In this document: positions 27,477 to 36,548 of the stretch, in pieces
Layout: each line of letters opens with the position of its first letter
How positions within the stretch are numbered: the stretch's first letter is position 1
NCBI GenBank assembly: GCA_003105035.1
Contig: PQAL01000038.1
Location: 62,001-126,000, forward strand
DNA length: 64,000 nucleotides
Source of the DNA: Anaerolineales bacterium
Lineage (GTDB): Bacteria; Chloroflexota; Anaerolineae; Anaerolineales; UBA4823
Direction of reading: 5' to 3'
Translations under genes and position numbers: made by a program
The notes under the pieces: model-generated
What the model saw: the letters and a program-made list of their open reading frames with translations, nothing else
The model's database searches: none
Told to the model about the DNA's origin: nothing

Positions 27477-29120
27477 ATGGACAGCCACAATGAGCATGTA
27501 ATCCTCATCGAAAGTGACCCTCAAATCTCGAAATTGATTGCTGAACAATCCTTGAAGCCGCTCGGTTTTCAGGTGGATGTATACGAATCAGCTGCTGCCA
27601 TCCTGCAGGAGGTCGAAGACTTGGCTCCTGATGTCATCGTCACCAGCTTAAACCTGATTGGATTGAGTGGTAAAGACTTGCTAATCGCCTTAAAAGCTGA
27701 GGGAATTGATGTGCCCATCGTTGTTACCGCCAATAAAGGCCAAGAAGCGGATATCCTCCAGGCTATCAGGCTCGGGGCAGTTGACTATATTACCTGCCCC
27801 ATCCGCGAAGTAGAAGTGATCAATGTCATTGAGAACGTGCTGAATAAGCAAATGCTAAAACAGCAGGTGGAAATTTATTCGGTTAACCTTGACCAGACCA
27901 AATCGGCAATGGAGCACCAGCTGGCTGACTTTTCCCAGATCTTTTCCTTTGCCCGGCTAGCCTTATCAACCAAGAATCTGCAGATATTAAATGACAAAAT
28001 TATCAGCCTGGCCATGCTGGTCACCGAGGCAGATTGTGCCTGGTTATTATCCTCCGATGGCAGTCAGGCGGCATTTATCCTGCAAGCTTGCCACAATGCA
28101 CCTGAAAAAGTTACCGCCAGCCTTCACTTACCCTATGAAGATGAAATCAGCGCATTGGCGGGAGCATCCGGCCAGGTCGTTTCCGTCCATGGTGAAGCCC
28201 TCAGCCGTTTTACTGGGTACGAACAGTTTGGGTCAGTTCTTGCAGTCCCGGTCTTGTCTAACGGTCAGGTTGAATCGATCATCATTGTCGCTCGTAGTCT
28301 TGCCCAGCCATTCAGTAATAGCCACCAGGCGATGCTCGAGCTGGTGGTGAACGTTGCCTCGTCGGCACTGGAGAACTGCCAGCGTTTCCATCAATTAGAA
28401 CGAAGCCTTACCTTACTTCAGCAATCCTTCGTTTATACCTCGATCGAGTCCAACATCAAATCTGACTTGTTACGCCAGGCAAGCCTGGAAATCCGCACTC
28501 CCCTGAAAAATATGATGGAAAATGTGGATGTATTGCTGGAAAAAGGTGAGTTGCAATTGAACCAGGAACAGGCGATTGCCCTGGATGACGTCCAGGAAGA
28601 TACAGAAATCCTGATGGATATCGCCGATTCGATGATCAACAGCCGCCAGAGCGAACCCATGCGTCTGGTGGAGATCGACCTCAATGAAGTAGTCCGCAAC
28701 ATAACCAACCGTTTTAAACCGATTGCGCAGCTCGGAAAAATTACCCTCACCGTCAGTGCGCCTGCAGAACCGGTCAATTTGAAGGTTTATCCATCGCAAA
28801 TAACCAAAGTCATTGAAGGTTTGCTCTCGAATGCATTAAAATACAGCCCACCCAATGGTGAGATCATTCTTCAAATTAGCGAGAGAGATACCGATATCAG
28901 TCTCTCCGTGAGCGATCAAGGTAATGGTATTGATGAGCAGGCAGCTGAATGGCTGTTTCAACAAAAGTCCAATCTGTTTGGGTATACAGCGAATCGCTTT
29001 GGAGGCATCGGCATTAGTTTGCCGATGATTAAAGAAATCGTCACCACTTATAAAGGAAAAATCTGGATGGAGCCAATGCAGGAAAAAGGTTTCAAGATCA
29101 CTTTTTCTCTTCCGCGATAA
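27477..29120 (+). CDS. Receiver-GAF-histidine kinase-like protein lacking the phosphoacceptor His
   Basis: The 547-residue protein has an N-terminal receiver-like domain, a GAF-like middle (about 150-300), and HisKA/HATPase_c domains (about 325-547). The receiver has Ser57 (VIVTSLNL) where the phosphoacceptor Asp belongs and CPIR in place of KP. The H box reads RQASLEIRTPL, so Leu337 replaces His. The N box (LLSNALKYSPPNG), G1 (DQGNGID) and a G2-like FGGIGISL remain, so it may bind ATP. It could regulate, or dimerise with, the intact kinase encoded immediately downstream (31 nt gap). It is not expected to autophosphorylate. The start is set by the -10 box at 27461. Confidence 0.87.
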   Translation: MDSHNEHVILIESDPQISKLIAEQSLKPLGFQVDVYESAAAILQEVEDLAPDVIVTSLNLIGLSGKDLLIALKAEGIDVPIVVTANKGQEADILQAIRLGAVDYITCPIREVEVINVIENVLNKQMLKQQVEIYSVNLDQTKSAMEHQLADFSQIFSFARLALSTKNLQILNDKIISLAMLVTEADCAWLLSSDGSQAAFILQACHNAPEKVTASLHLPYEDEISALAGASGQVVSVHGEALSRFTGYEQFGSVLAVPVLSNGQVESIIIVARSLAQPFSNSHQAMLELVVNVASSALENCQRFHQLERSLTLLQQSFVYTSIESNIKSDLLRQASLEIRTPLKNMMENVDVLLEKGELQLNQEQAIALDDVQEDTEILMDIADSMINSRQSEPMRLVEIDLNEVVRNITNRFKPIAQLGKITLTVSAPAEPVNLKVYPSQITKVIEGLLSNALKYSPPNGEIILQISERDTDISLSVSDQGNGIDEQAAEWLFQQKSNLFGYTANRFGGIGISLPMIKEIVTTYKGKIWMEPMQEKGFKITFSLPR

Positions 29121-29140
29121 ATTCCGGCCAACCACCAGAC

Positions 29141-29146
29141 TAGAAT
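29141..29146 (+). promoter_or_regulatory. -10 box 5 nt before the second kinase gene
   Basis: TAGAAT ends 5 nt before ATG 29152, and no ribosome-binding site is present. It may give a leaderless transcript in addition to readthrough from the gene upstream. Confidence 0.4.
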
Positions 29147-29151
29147 CTTCT

Positions 29152-30519
29152 ATGACCGATGCCCAGCAATTATTGATCTACGCAGATCCGGAAATCTCAT
29201 ACCAGATCGACCGGTCAGCCCTGGCTGCCCTGGGATATGAAATTAATTTCGTATCCGAGGCAGAAGAATTGAATACCCGGCTCGCGGTTGATTATCCTTT
29301 CACTTTAATTCTTGCCCACCCCACAGCATCTACCGGGCTTGACCTCATTACGAGGATTCTTTCAGATTACCCCAAATTGCATGTCATCTTGGTAACCAGT
29401 GAAGTCGATCTAGCGTTACTAAAAAGGGGTTTGGAACTTGGGCTGGTAGACTATCTGGTGACACCGGTAGACCTGTCCGCTATGCATGCAGCCATTGCGA
29501 GGGCGAAAAACCTGCAGATAGCCAGGCAAGCTGAAACGCGCTTAGAACAGGTGATATTCGCCCTTCAGGATGGATTCGTCTACGCGGATGTGAATCACCG
29601 GATCCAGCTGATCAACCCTGCTGCTCGGCAGATTTTTAACCTGGGCGATGAACCACTGGTAGGTAAAGCAGTCAATGAAACGATTTTTAACGCGGACTTT
29701 CTCGATATTTTTAAGCCAAACCAGAGATTCCCCAATAACAATGAGATAACCACAGAGGGTAATCGCACCTATTGCGCCCATTCCAATCTCATCCCTGGTT
29801 GGGGAATCACTGTAGTGCTGCAAGACATTTCCCACCTTAAAGAGCTGGATCGCATTAAAACTGACTTCATCAACACCATCTCGCATGATTTGCGCTCTCC
29901 CCTGACGTCCATCTACGGCTTCATCGGATTGATCGACCGGGTTGGACCTATCAACCGGCAACAGGCGGAGTTTATCAAACACATCCAATCCAGCGTGCAG
30001 CATATCACTGCCTTAGTTAATGATCTATTGGAGCTCAATCGGCTGGAAGCTGACTATGACCTTCAGCTGGTGGAAATACAGATGAAGGATATCCTGGTGG
30101 AAACGATCAGCAGCCTGGAATACCAGAGCAGCGAGAAAATGCTGGAGGTAGTTCTGTCAGCTCCGGAAGAGCTTCCCGTGATCATGGGGAATCCATTACA
30201 CCTGCAGCGTATGGTCTCCAATCTCATCGAAAATGCCATTAAGTTCACTCCACCCATGGGCAAGATTGATGTCCGCTGCCGGGTCGAAGCCAACCAGCTC
30301 ATCCTCGAAGTAGCTGATACTGGACCGGGGATTCCTTTGCAAGACCAACCGCACATCTTCGATAAATTCTATCGGGGGAGTAATCTTGCGCAGTTAACCA
30401 CTGGAACTGGCCTGGGGTTGTCGATCGTGAAATCGATCGTCGAACGGCACTGCGGACGGGTCTGGCTGGAATCCTCTCCCAACGGAACGACCTTTACAGT
30501 AATTCTTCCCCTTCCATAA
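29152..30519 (+). CDS. Receiver-like/PAS sensor histidine kinase
   Basis: The 455-residue protein has a receiver-like domain (1-120) with no phosphoacceptor Asp (TLILAHPTASTG), then a PAS domain (about 125-230, FVYADVNHRIQLINPAARQ), a HisKA domain with H245 in TISHDLRSPL, and a complete HATPase_c (NLIENAIKFTPPMG, DTGPGIPLQDQ, FDKFYRG, GTGLGLSIVKSIV). It should autophosphorylate. No response regulator is adjacent, so its partner is elsewhere. It follows the His-less paralogue-like kinase by 31 nt; the two may work as a pair. Confidence 0.92.
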   Translation: MTDAQQLLIYADPEISYQIDRSALAALGYEINFVSEAEELNTRLAVDYPFTLILAHPTASTGLDLITRILSDYPKLHVILVTSEVDLALLKRGLELGLVDYLVTPVDLSAMHAAIARAKNLQIARQAETRLEQVIFALQDGFVYADVNHRIQLINPAARQIFNLGDEPLVGKAVNETIFNADFLDIFKPNQRFPNNNEITTEGNRTYCAHSNLIPGWGITVVLQDISHLKELDRIKTDFINTISHDLRSPLTSIYGFIGLIDRVGPINRQQAEFIKHIQSSVQHITALVNDLLELNRLEADYDLQLVEIQMKDILVETISSLEYQSSEKMLEVVLSAPEELPVIMGNPLHLQRMVSNLIENAIKFTPPMGKIDVRCRVEANQLILEVADTGPGIPLQDQPHIFDKFYRGSNLAQLTTGTGLGLSIVKSIVERHCGRVWLESSPNGTTFTVILPLP

Positions 30520-30565
30520 TTCTAACTGATCAAGAGGTCTGGGTCTGTCAGGTCGTTAAATGACT

Positions 30566-30600
30566 GCCTCCGCTGGGGTGGTGAGGTACCCAGCGGAGGC
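30566..30600. terminator. 12-bp GC-rich hairpin, possible terminator
   Basis: Perfect arms GCCTCCGCTGGG (30566-30577) and their complement (30589-30600) enclose an 11-nt loop. On the plus strand only TTTCG follows, so it is a weak intrinsic terminator for the kinase pair. On the minus strand it is 133 nt beyond the end of the nth gene. Just to its right is AAAGGAGGAAAC and an ATG at 30624 that opens a 16-codon frame ending at 30674. This small frame looks like a leader peptide or the remains of a gene, but it leads into no open frame. Confidence 0.5.
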
Positions 30601-30732
30601 TTTCGCCAAAGGAGGAAACAGCAATGAGTGTAAGCGTTCGGTTTGTTCCTAAGCTCACTTCTCAAGTACAATGATACATCAAGTGGTATTTTATGCTCAT
30701 TGTCAACTGTCATTATTTGCTAGTGACAACAC

Positions 30733-31404
30733 TCACAATGCAGTACGTGACATTCTATAGTATTTACACAGTGACTTCAACACGCACCCTTCACAGTCAG
30801 GCTTGCGCGGGTGGCAAACCTCCCGCCCCAAACGGATAATGTTCAGGTGTGCAGCTTTATAAGTGTCTTGTGGGAATAAGCCAGCCAGGTATTGATGTGC
30901 TTCTTCATTGCTCATCTTTTCGGGGCGTAAACCGACTCTGCCCGTCACCCGATAAATATGCGTATCCACCGGGAAGGCTGGTTTACCTAATGAAAACAAC
31001 AGTACAATAGATGTCGTTTTTGGACCAACCCCATCAAAGCGAATCAGCCAGTCCCAGGCTTCTTTGGTGGACATCTCACGCAAAAACTCAAGGTCAAGCG
31101 AGCCATGTTCCGCGGTGATCTGGCGTAAAAGTTTTTGGATGCGCGGTCCTTTCTGGTTTGCCAACCCTGCAGAGCGGATAGCCTCTATTACCGATTTCTG
31201 GTCAGCATCCCGCACCGCTTCCCAGCTGTTGAATCGGTGTGTCAGCTGGCTAAACGCCCGGTCTCGATTGATATCGTTGGTGTTTTGGGATAAGATGGTC
31301 GAGATCAGCTCATCCAAAATTGGCAGTTCCATGTGCCAGGCTGGTTCGCCATATTTTTGAAGCAGCCGACGATGCACCTCCAGGGCGCATTCGCTTAAGT
31401 CCAT
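30733..31404 (-). CDS. nth: Endonuclease III family DNA glycosylase
   Basis: The 223-residue protein has the helix-hairpin-helix and catalytic segment FDGVGPKTTSIVLLFSLGKP followed by FPVDTHIYRV, with the Lys and Asp expected for a bifunctional glycosylase/AP lyase. The C-terminal iron-sulphur signature is present as CHPRKPDCEGCVLKSLC. It should remove oxidised pyrimidines in base-excision repair. It overlaps the asparaginase gene by one base (stop and start share the A of TAATG), so the two are translationally coupled and share a transcript with the MBL-fold gene. Confidence 0.94.
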   Translation of the reverse strand: MDLSECALEVHRRLLQKYGEPAWHMELPILDELISTILSQNTNDINRDRAFSQLTHRFNSWEAVRDADQKSVIEAIRSAGLANQKGPRIQKLLRQITAEHGSLDLEFLREMSTKEAWDWLIRFDGVGPKTTSIVLLFSLGKPAFPVDTHIYRVTGRVGLRPEKMSNEEAHQYLAGLFPQDTYKAAHLNIIRLGREVCHPRKPDCEGCVLKSLCKYYRMSRTAL

Positions 31405-32495
31405 TAACCCATAACCATTTTGAAACAGGGTGAGGCCAGACCCACCCTTAACTTGCGCCAGTTCTCCACAGGAAATTCCGGCCCATACTCCTGCAGGTTG
31501 GCAAGGTCCTGGGCATCAAACACGCCTAGCTGGCGTAGGATTTCCAGCATCACGGCTGGGCGGACATGCCCACGAGGATCACCATAAGGGAAATTATGGC
31601 CTTTTAGGTCTCCATCTGAAACCTTAAACGCCACCCCAAGCGCAGGTGAGCCGGGTCTAATCGTCCCCGGCATGATCCCGAATGCCTGAAAACCTTCTGC
31701 CCCTCCCTTGCAGATCAGCCTGCCCTGAGAAGCCTGCATCACGTAGGTATCGAAATTATCAGGCCCGCCGATCATGTCGGGGAAGGCAATCATGGCTTTC
31801 GAGATCAGGCGGCAAGTGTCTGCCCGTTTCTCCGGCAATTTGTTAGGCTGGCAAAGGCGCGCAAAGGCAAGCGCTGTGCTCTTCAAAGGTAGGGCAAAGT
31901 TCGGTGCCGAACATCCATCGATCCCAACCTGAATCTCATCCGAACGAAGGTCAGCCATCTCAGCCAGTGTGCTCAGGATTTTTTGTTGGACAGGGTGGGT
32001 AGGATCGATATAGGACATTTCATCCACACCCGTGGGAATACCTAACATCTTGGCATACGCCAGCATTCCCGTGTGTTTCCCCGAGCAGTTATGCCGGTTG
32101 GGCGTGGGCACTTCACCTCGTTGGCGCATGGCGTCAGCAGTCTTACGGTCATATACTGTGTGCACACCACACATCAAGTCCGCCTCGCTCACACCGGTCT
32201 TCGCCTGAATGGAGCTAACCACCGCGAAATGCTCGTCCGTACCCGAATGGGAGGCGCACAATAATGCCACCTCTTGCAGGGTTAAGCCATAATATGCCAT
32301 GCCACCTGCTTCTAAAAACGGTAAAGCTTGCAGAGGTTTCACTGATGAGCGTGTATATGTGACGAGCGCTGGGTCACCATACCATGCTGTCATCCGTCCA
32401 CTGGCTTCAACGACTGCAATCGCCCCAAAATGTATCGATTCTACGATATCGCCCCTGGTTAATTGAAAAATCGGCTCGTAGGATGTATTTATCAT
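31404..32495 (-). CDS. Asparaginase II (Rhizobium-type) family protein
   Basis: This 363-residue protein belongs to the thermolabile/ReAV-type asparaginase family, not the classical AnsA/B family. The residues known for this family are all visible: the Ser-Lys pair in RSSVKPLQAL, Ser in CASHSGTDEH, the CSGKH motif (RHNCSGKHTG) and Cys in IDGCSAPNF. It should hydrolyse asparagine to aspartate and ammonia, although some members have other substrates. It starts 9 nt after the MBL-fold gene with no ribosome-binding site, which suggests coupling. An aspartase-like gene 9 kb away could use the product. Confidence 0.9.
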   Translation of the reverse strand: MINTSYEPIFQLTRGDIVESIHFGAIAVVEASGRMTAWYGDPALVTYTRSSVKPLQALPFLEAGGMAYYGLTLQEVALLCASHSGTDEHFAVVSSIQAKTGVSEADLMCGVHTVYDRKTADAMRQRGEVPTPNRHNCSGKHTGMLAYAKMLGIPTGVDEMSYIDPTHPVQQKILSTLAEMADLRSDEIQVGIDGCSAPNFALPLKSTALAFARLCQPNKLPEKRADTCRLISKAMIAFPDMIGGPDNFDTYVMQASQGRLICKGGAEGFQAFGIMPGTIRPGSPALGVAFKVSDGDLKGHNFPYGDPRGHVRPAVMLEILRQLGVFDAQDLANLQEYGPEFPVENWRKLRVGLASPCFKMVMG

Positions 32496-32504
32496 ATAGT
32501 ATAT

Positions 32505-33356
32505 TTATTCGCCGCTCGATTCACTTGGATGGTACCGTCGGGCATAGTATTGAAATAAGCCATGGCGATATCTTTGATAATATTGATCATAGAGGTCATC
32601 CGGGAAGGTTAGGTCTGAAAGCAGGCTCGGGATTAAACGCTCGACTTCAGTGGTTGCTGCATTACGCTTCACCATGCGATCTAAGCCTTTGAGGATGTTC
32701 TTCAGGTGGCGCTGCTGAGCCTTCACATCCTCCTGGTTAATTACCCCGCCTCTCCCGCTGATAATGGAATAATCTTTATATGAGCTCGTCAATAAGTCAA
32801 GCGTCTCGATCCAGGCTGGTATATCCGCATTGGTGAGGAATGGTGGTTGGTTGAGCAGGACAACATCACCGACAAACACTACTTTGGCAAATGGGACGAT
32901 TACCCAGGTACCACCAGGTGCAGGTCCGGCGTGGTATTCAATGATCACTTCTTGCTCACCCCAATGGATCGAGATATTGTGGGTGAAGGTGATATCTGGT
33001 AGTGCCCATCGCGTCCCTACCACATCATCATAAGTTTCCCATATCGATCCGCTCTCGGCATTTTGACCCTTGAAGACCGACGGTCTACCCCGGAAAACCT
33101 GAGCGGTCTTCTGGTGGGCGATGATTGTGCACTCCATCGACCTGGATCCCAACGTACGGTCGGGGTGTGCGTCCAGGTTCACCAGCATGCGGTTGGGCTT
33201 CGCGCCGAGATTGTACAAGACGTTCAACCAGGTGCGCGCATCTTCGGCACGCAAAGGCGCGTCGACCAGGATCGTGCCCAGCGGCAGCAGGACTGCCCCT
33301 ACGGTCACTCCCGGATAAGAATTTTCAAGATAGATACCGCGGTCTATTTGCTGCAT
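32505..33356 (-). CDS. MBL-fold protein with an altered metal motif
   Basis: ATG 33356 is preferred because AAAGG lies 5 nt upstream; a GTG two codons earlier overlaps it. The 283-residue protein has the MBL pattern (GTILVDAPL, then VFVGDVVLLNQPP and the IISGRGG strand). The HxHxDH site reads D62-A-H64-P-D66-R67, so two of the metal-binding histidines are missing. It may use one metal, be inactive as a hydrolase, or belong to a family with other ligands. It heads the run with the asparaginase and endonuclease III genes. The substrate is unknown. Confidence 0.75.
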   Translation of the reverse strand: MQQIDRGIYLENSYPGVTVGAVLLPLGTILVDAPLRAEDARTWLNVLYNLGAKPNRMLVNLDAHPDRTLGSRSMECTIIAHQKTAQVFRGRPSVFKGQNAESGSIWETYDDVVGTRWALPDITFTHNISIHWGEQEVIIEYHAGPAPGGTWVIVPFAKVVFVGDVVLLNQPPFLTNADIPAWIETLDLLTSSYKDYSIISGRGGVINQEDVKAQQRHLKNILKGLDRMVKRNAATTEVERLIPSLLSDLTFPDDLYDQYYQRYRHGLFQYYARRYHPSESSGE

Positions 33357-33392
33357 AATCACCTTTGTGTTTTAAGATATCGCCGTGAATTG

Positions 33393-35486
33393 TCATTCTT
33401 CCATAATTGGCAGCGAAAAAATAAAGCGTGAGCCAACTCCAAGCTCGCTCTCCACCCAGATTTTTCCACCGTGTGCTTGCACTGCCAGGCGGCAGTAAGC
33501 CAATCCCAACCCTAACCCTTTGGGGCCATTGCTGGTCTTTAAGCGCGTAAATTTATCAAAGATACGACCTTGCTCCGAGGCCGGGATACCACCACCCTGG
33601 TCCTGGACCCAAACCACTACCAGGTCATGATCCTTCCGGGCACCCACCTCAATCACTTTATCAGCTGGTGAGTACTTGCTGGCGTTCTCAACCAGGTTGG
33701 TTACCACCCGGCGGATCATATCCTGGTCAACCAGCACTTTCGGCAGGTGTTCTTGAACTTTATATTGGATGGATTGATTTTTATTGTTGATCGTTGATTC
33801 AATCGACTCGACTGATTCATAAATTATTTGAGAGATGCTGGCAGCAGACCGCTTACCTACCGGTTGGCCAGCCTCTAAAATACTTAAATCTAGCAGCGAT
33901 TCGATCATCCGCTGGATGCGTTCGCTTGAGCGCAGTGATATCGCCAGCAATGATTTCATGGCGGTATCTTTGGGTGGCAGCATCGTCTCCAGCAGGTTTA
34001 GGCTCGAGACAACATTCGCCAGCGGTGAGCGCATATCATGATAGATCATCGCCGTGAGGTCATCCCGCAGTGTATCTAGTTTTTTCTGTTCGGTAATATC
34101 ACGCAAGATCCACTGCACGCCCGGCTGTTCTTCAGTTTCGATCTCGCGCACATAAACTTGAATCGGCACTTCATGGCCGCTGGCTGTACATAAACATGAT
34201 TCGTATGAAAAAGTCCTACCAGAATGCAGCTCACTGAAATCCACACCGACCATTTCGTGATTGAGCTTGTGGATCTGGTCAATTGGCATACCATACAAGG
34301 TTTCCTTACTGTAATCCGAAGCCAGCACGGCTTTTCGGTTAGCCTCCAGGATCATCCCGTTCCAATCGGTGATCAGGATTGGATCAATGCTATCTTCAAA
34401 CAGATCCTGGTAGCGTTGATGCGCCGCCTGAAGCTGCTCAAATAGCTGGGCATGCCGGATGGCAGTCCCAGCCAGGTTGGCGATACCGCTCAGGATGAGT
34501 AAGGCATCCTGGTCAAAATCCCCATCTTTCGGATTAATCGCCGTCAGTGTGCCAATTACCTGCCCGCGATAATGGATGGGAGCACACAACAGCGCATGGG
34601 CACTAACCCCTTTTGGCTGGTCTTCCTCCGGAGAGAAGCGCTCATCTTGAGAGGCGTCAGACAGGATCACCCCCTGGTCATGTTCAGCCGCCCACATGGA
34701 GATTCCTCCAATGACCTTACGAGGCGCTATACCCACCAGGGGTTTTGGCCAGCTCTGAGCTGCCTTGAGCTCTAAGGCTGAGCTTTGATTTTCATACAAT
34801 GCCAGCAAAACCGCTTGCGAATTTACCGCTTGATGGGTTTGGTCTAGGATCCCCGAAAAAACATCCTCCAGGTTCAGGCTGGGCGAGACTCCCGAAGCAC
34901 TTTTAGCAAGGGCTGTCATTACTTCTGCGTGGCGCTGACTTTCATCGTACAAACGGGCGTTCAACACAGCAATCCCGGCCTGATCAGCAATTGCCTGAAT
35001 TAAGGCAACATGCTCAGTCCCGAAAAAGCCTGGCTGTGGATGAACCAGGGTCATCACCCCCACCAGCTTTTCCCGTGTCAGGATAGGTGCGCTTAGAGCT
35101 GACTTTGGCAGCGGCTTTCCATCATCTTCATATTGTCGCCGCATCCAGCGCTGATCCTGGTTGGTATTCTCCACCAGGGCCACCCGCCGCTCGCGCACCA
35201 CCCACCCCGATAAGCCCCTATCCAGGGTTTCCACCAGCCGTTTTGTGGTGTGCTTATGGACGGTATCACCCGCGATGATAGTTGAATCTATCGGTGTTCC
35301 ATTATCATCCACGACAATAATGGACCCGTTGATCGCGCCTACATTTTCCATGGACAGTGAGAGCACGCGCTCCAGTAACGTGCGTAGATCCAACGCGGAG
35401 CTCAGCTCACGGCTGATATTGTAGAGCAGTTCCAGGGAAGCCCGGGTCGAGCTTGCTTCCCTGGAATTTCCAGTTCGGTTATCCAT
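33393..35486 (-). CDS. GAF-GAF-PAS sensor histidine kinase
   Basis: The 697-residue cytoplasmic kinase has two GAF domains (about 25-170 and 195-345), a PAS domain (about 360-475, PILITDWNGMILEANRKAV), HisKA with the phosphoacceptor in AMIYHDMRSPLANV, and HATPase_c (NLVENASKYSPADK, DQGGGIPASEQ, FDKFTRLK, GLGLGLAYCRLA). There are no membrane segments. It should sense a small ligand or redox signal in the cytosol. No response regulator is adjacent. An extended -10, TGCTATACT, lies about 20 nt before the start, and holB ends 39 nt upstream on the same strand. Confidence 0.92.
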   Translation of the reverse strand: MDNRTGNSREASSTRASLELLYNISRELSSALDLRTLLERVLSLSMENVGAINGSIIVVDDNGTPIDSTIIAGDTVHKHTTKRLVETLDRGLSGWVVRERRVALVENTNQDQRWMRRQYEDDGKPLPKSALSAPILTREKLVGVMTLVHPQPGFFGTEHVALIQAIADQAGIAVLNARLYDESQRHAEVMTALAKSASGVSPSLNLEDVFSGILDQTHQAVNSQAVLLALYENQSSALELKAAQSWPKPLVGIAPRKVIGGISMWAAEHDQGVILSDASQDERFSPEEDQPKGVSAHALLCAPIHYRGQVIGTLTAINPKDGDFDQDALLILSGIANLAGTAIRHAQLFEQLQAAHQRYQDLFEDSIDPILITDWNGMILEANRKAVLASDYSKETLYGMPIDQIHKLNHEMVGVDFSELHSGRTFSYESCLCTASGHEVPIQVYVREIETEEQPGVQWILRDITEQKKLDTLRDDLTAMIYHDMRSPLANVVSSLNLLETMLPPKDTAMKSLLAISLRSSERIQRMIESLLDLSILEAGQPVGKRSAASISQIIYESVESIESTINNKNQSIQYKVQEHLPKVLVDQDMIRRVVTNLVENASKYSPADKVIEVGARKDHDLVVVWVQDQGGGIPASEQGRIFDKFTRLKTSNGPKGLGLGLAYCRLAVQAHGGKIWVESELGVGSRFIFSLPIMEE

Positions 35487-35525
35487 TAAAATTGAGATCC
35501 TGTCTCAGTATAGCACAATTCATTC

Positions 35526-36542
35526 TCATGCAGCCTGATTCACCGTCGGGTAATCCATCAGCATCACTTCCACTGCTAAACGGGCATTGACATTTCTATC
35601 AATGCGTTCCATGGTGCTTTCCGTCGAATTAACCTGATATTGCGCTTGCTGCAGACCAATGCTATTCGCCAGCCTGGAAATTTGATTCACATAATCAATA
35701 TTAGTTAGCATGTCCGGTAACCCTGAAGCAGCCATGAGCACATCCCGCCACAAGCTCGTCCAGACTTGCAGCATGCTGCGTAGCTCTTCTTTACTGTCGA
35801 TTCTCTCGCGTGGATCGGTTTTCTCGCGTGCGAAGGCAAACCGTTCTCGCCGGGGGCTTGCCAGCAATTGGAATAGCTCGTCGATGGCAGATTGGTGCCG
35901 CTCGAGTAAGCCAGGATGTTCAAATAAACGAATCGCATACCCTGGGCGTCCCCCAGAAATATGCGCCAGTTTCTGCGCTTGCTCCTGAGGTATGTGCTTG
36001 ATCTCCTGCAGGCCTTTTGATGTCTCCTCAACGGATAATGGCCTCAGACGAATCACCTCACATCGAGATACGATGGTTGGTAGTAAGCTCTCTGCACTTT
36101 GGGCGGTCAGCAATACCAGCACCTGGCCAGGGGGTTCTTCCAGGGTCTTCAAAATGGCGTTAGCAGCACTCGTGTGGGCTTCCTCAAACCGCAGGATCAA
36201 TGCCACACGGTAACGTGCTTCGTATGGAGCTAATGCCAGCACATGCTGCAGATCTCGCACCTGGTCTATCCGTAAGACCGCACCCTCGCGCTCCGCTTCA
36301 ACAATGGATAAGTCGGGGTGCTGCATGTTTTCCAGGCGCTTACAGCTGGGGCATTTGCGGCAGGCTTGCCCGGGCGCTGTGGGGTTGGGGCAGTTCAGTG
36401 CCTGAGCGAATCGTAGGGCCAGTGTTTTTCTGCCCACACCCTGGGGGCCAGTAAAGAGGTAGGCATGCCGCTCCCGCCCTTGGGCTGCGTGCCCGGCAAG
36501 TAGATCAACCGCCCAACCATGCCCAACCATGCCCCAATCCAT
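35526..36542 (-). CDS. holB: DNA polymerase III delta' subunit
   Basis: The 338-residue clamp-loader protein has GPQGVGRKTLA as P-loop, the zinc module CPNPTAPGQACRKCPSC, ALILRFEEAHTSAANAIL with the sensor region, and IVSRCEVIRL, the SRC motif. Delta' helps open the sliding clamp at the fork. The length is normal. It is divergently arranged with the pcrA/uvrD-like gene, and its promoter (36549-36577) places transcription start next to the ATG, so the mRNA is probably leaderless. Confidence 0.93.
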   Translation of the reverse strand: MDWGMVGHGWAVDLLAGHAAQGRERHAYLFTGPQGVGRKTLALRFAQALNCPNPTAPGQACRKCPSCKRLENMQHPDLSIVEAEREGAVLRIDQVRDLQHVLALAPYEARYRVALILRFEEAHTSAANAILKTLEEPPGQVLVLLTAQSAESLLPTIVSRCEVIRLRPLSVEETSKGLQEIKHIPQEQAQKLAHISGGRPGYAIRLFEHPGLLERHQSAIDELFQLLASPRRERFAFAREKTDPRERIDSKEELRSMLQVWTSLWRDVLMAASGLPDMLTNIDYVNQISRLANSIGLQQAQYQVNSTESTMERIDRNVNARLAVEVMLMDYPTVNQAA

Positions 36543-36548
36543 GGTGTG

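Noticed and set aside
30624-30674. 16-codon frame as a functional peptide gene
   Set aside because: Too short to support a call from sequence alone; kept only as part of a finding.
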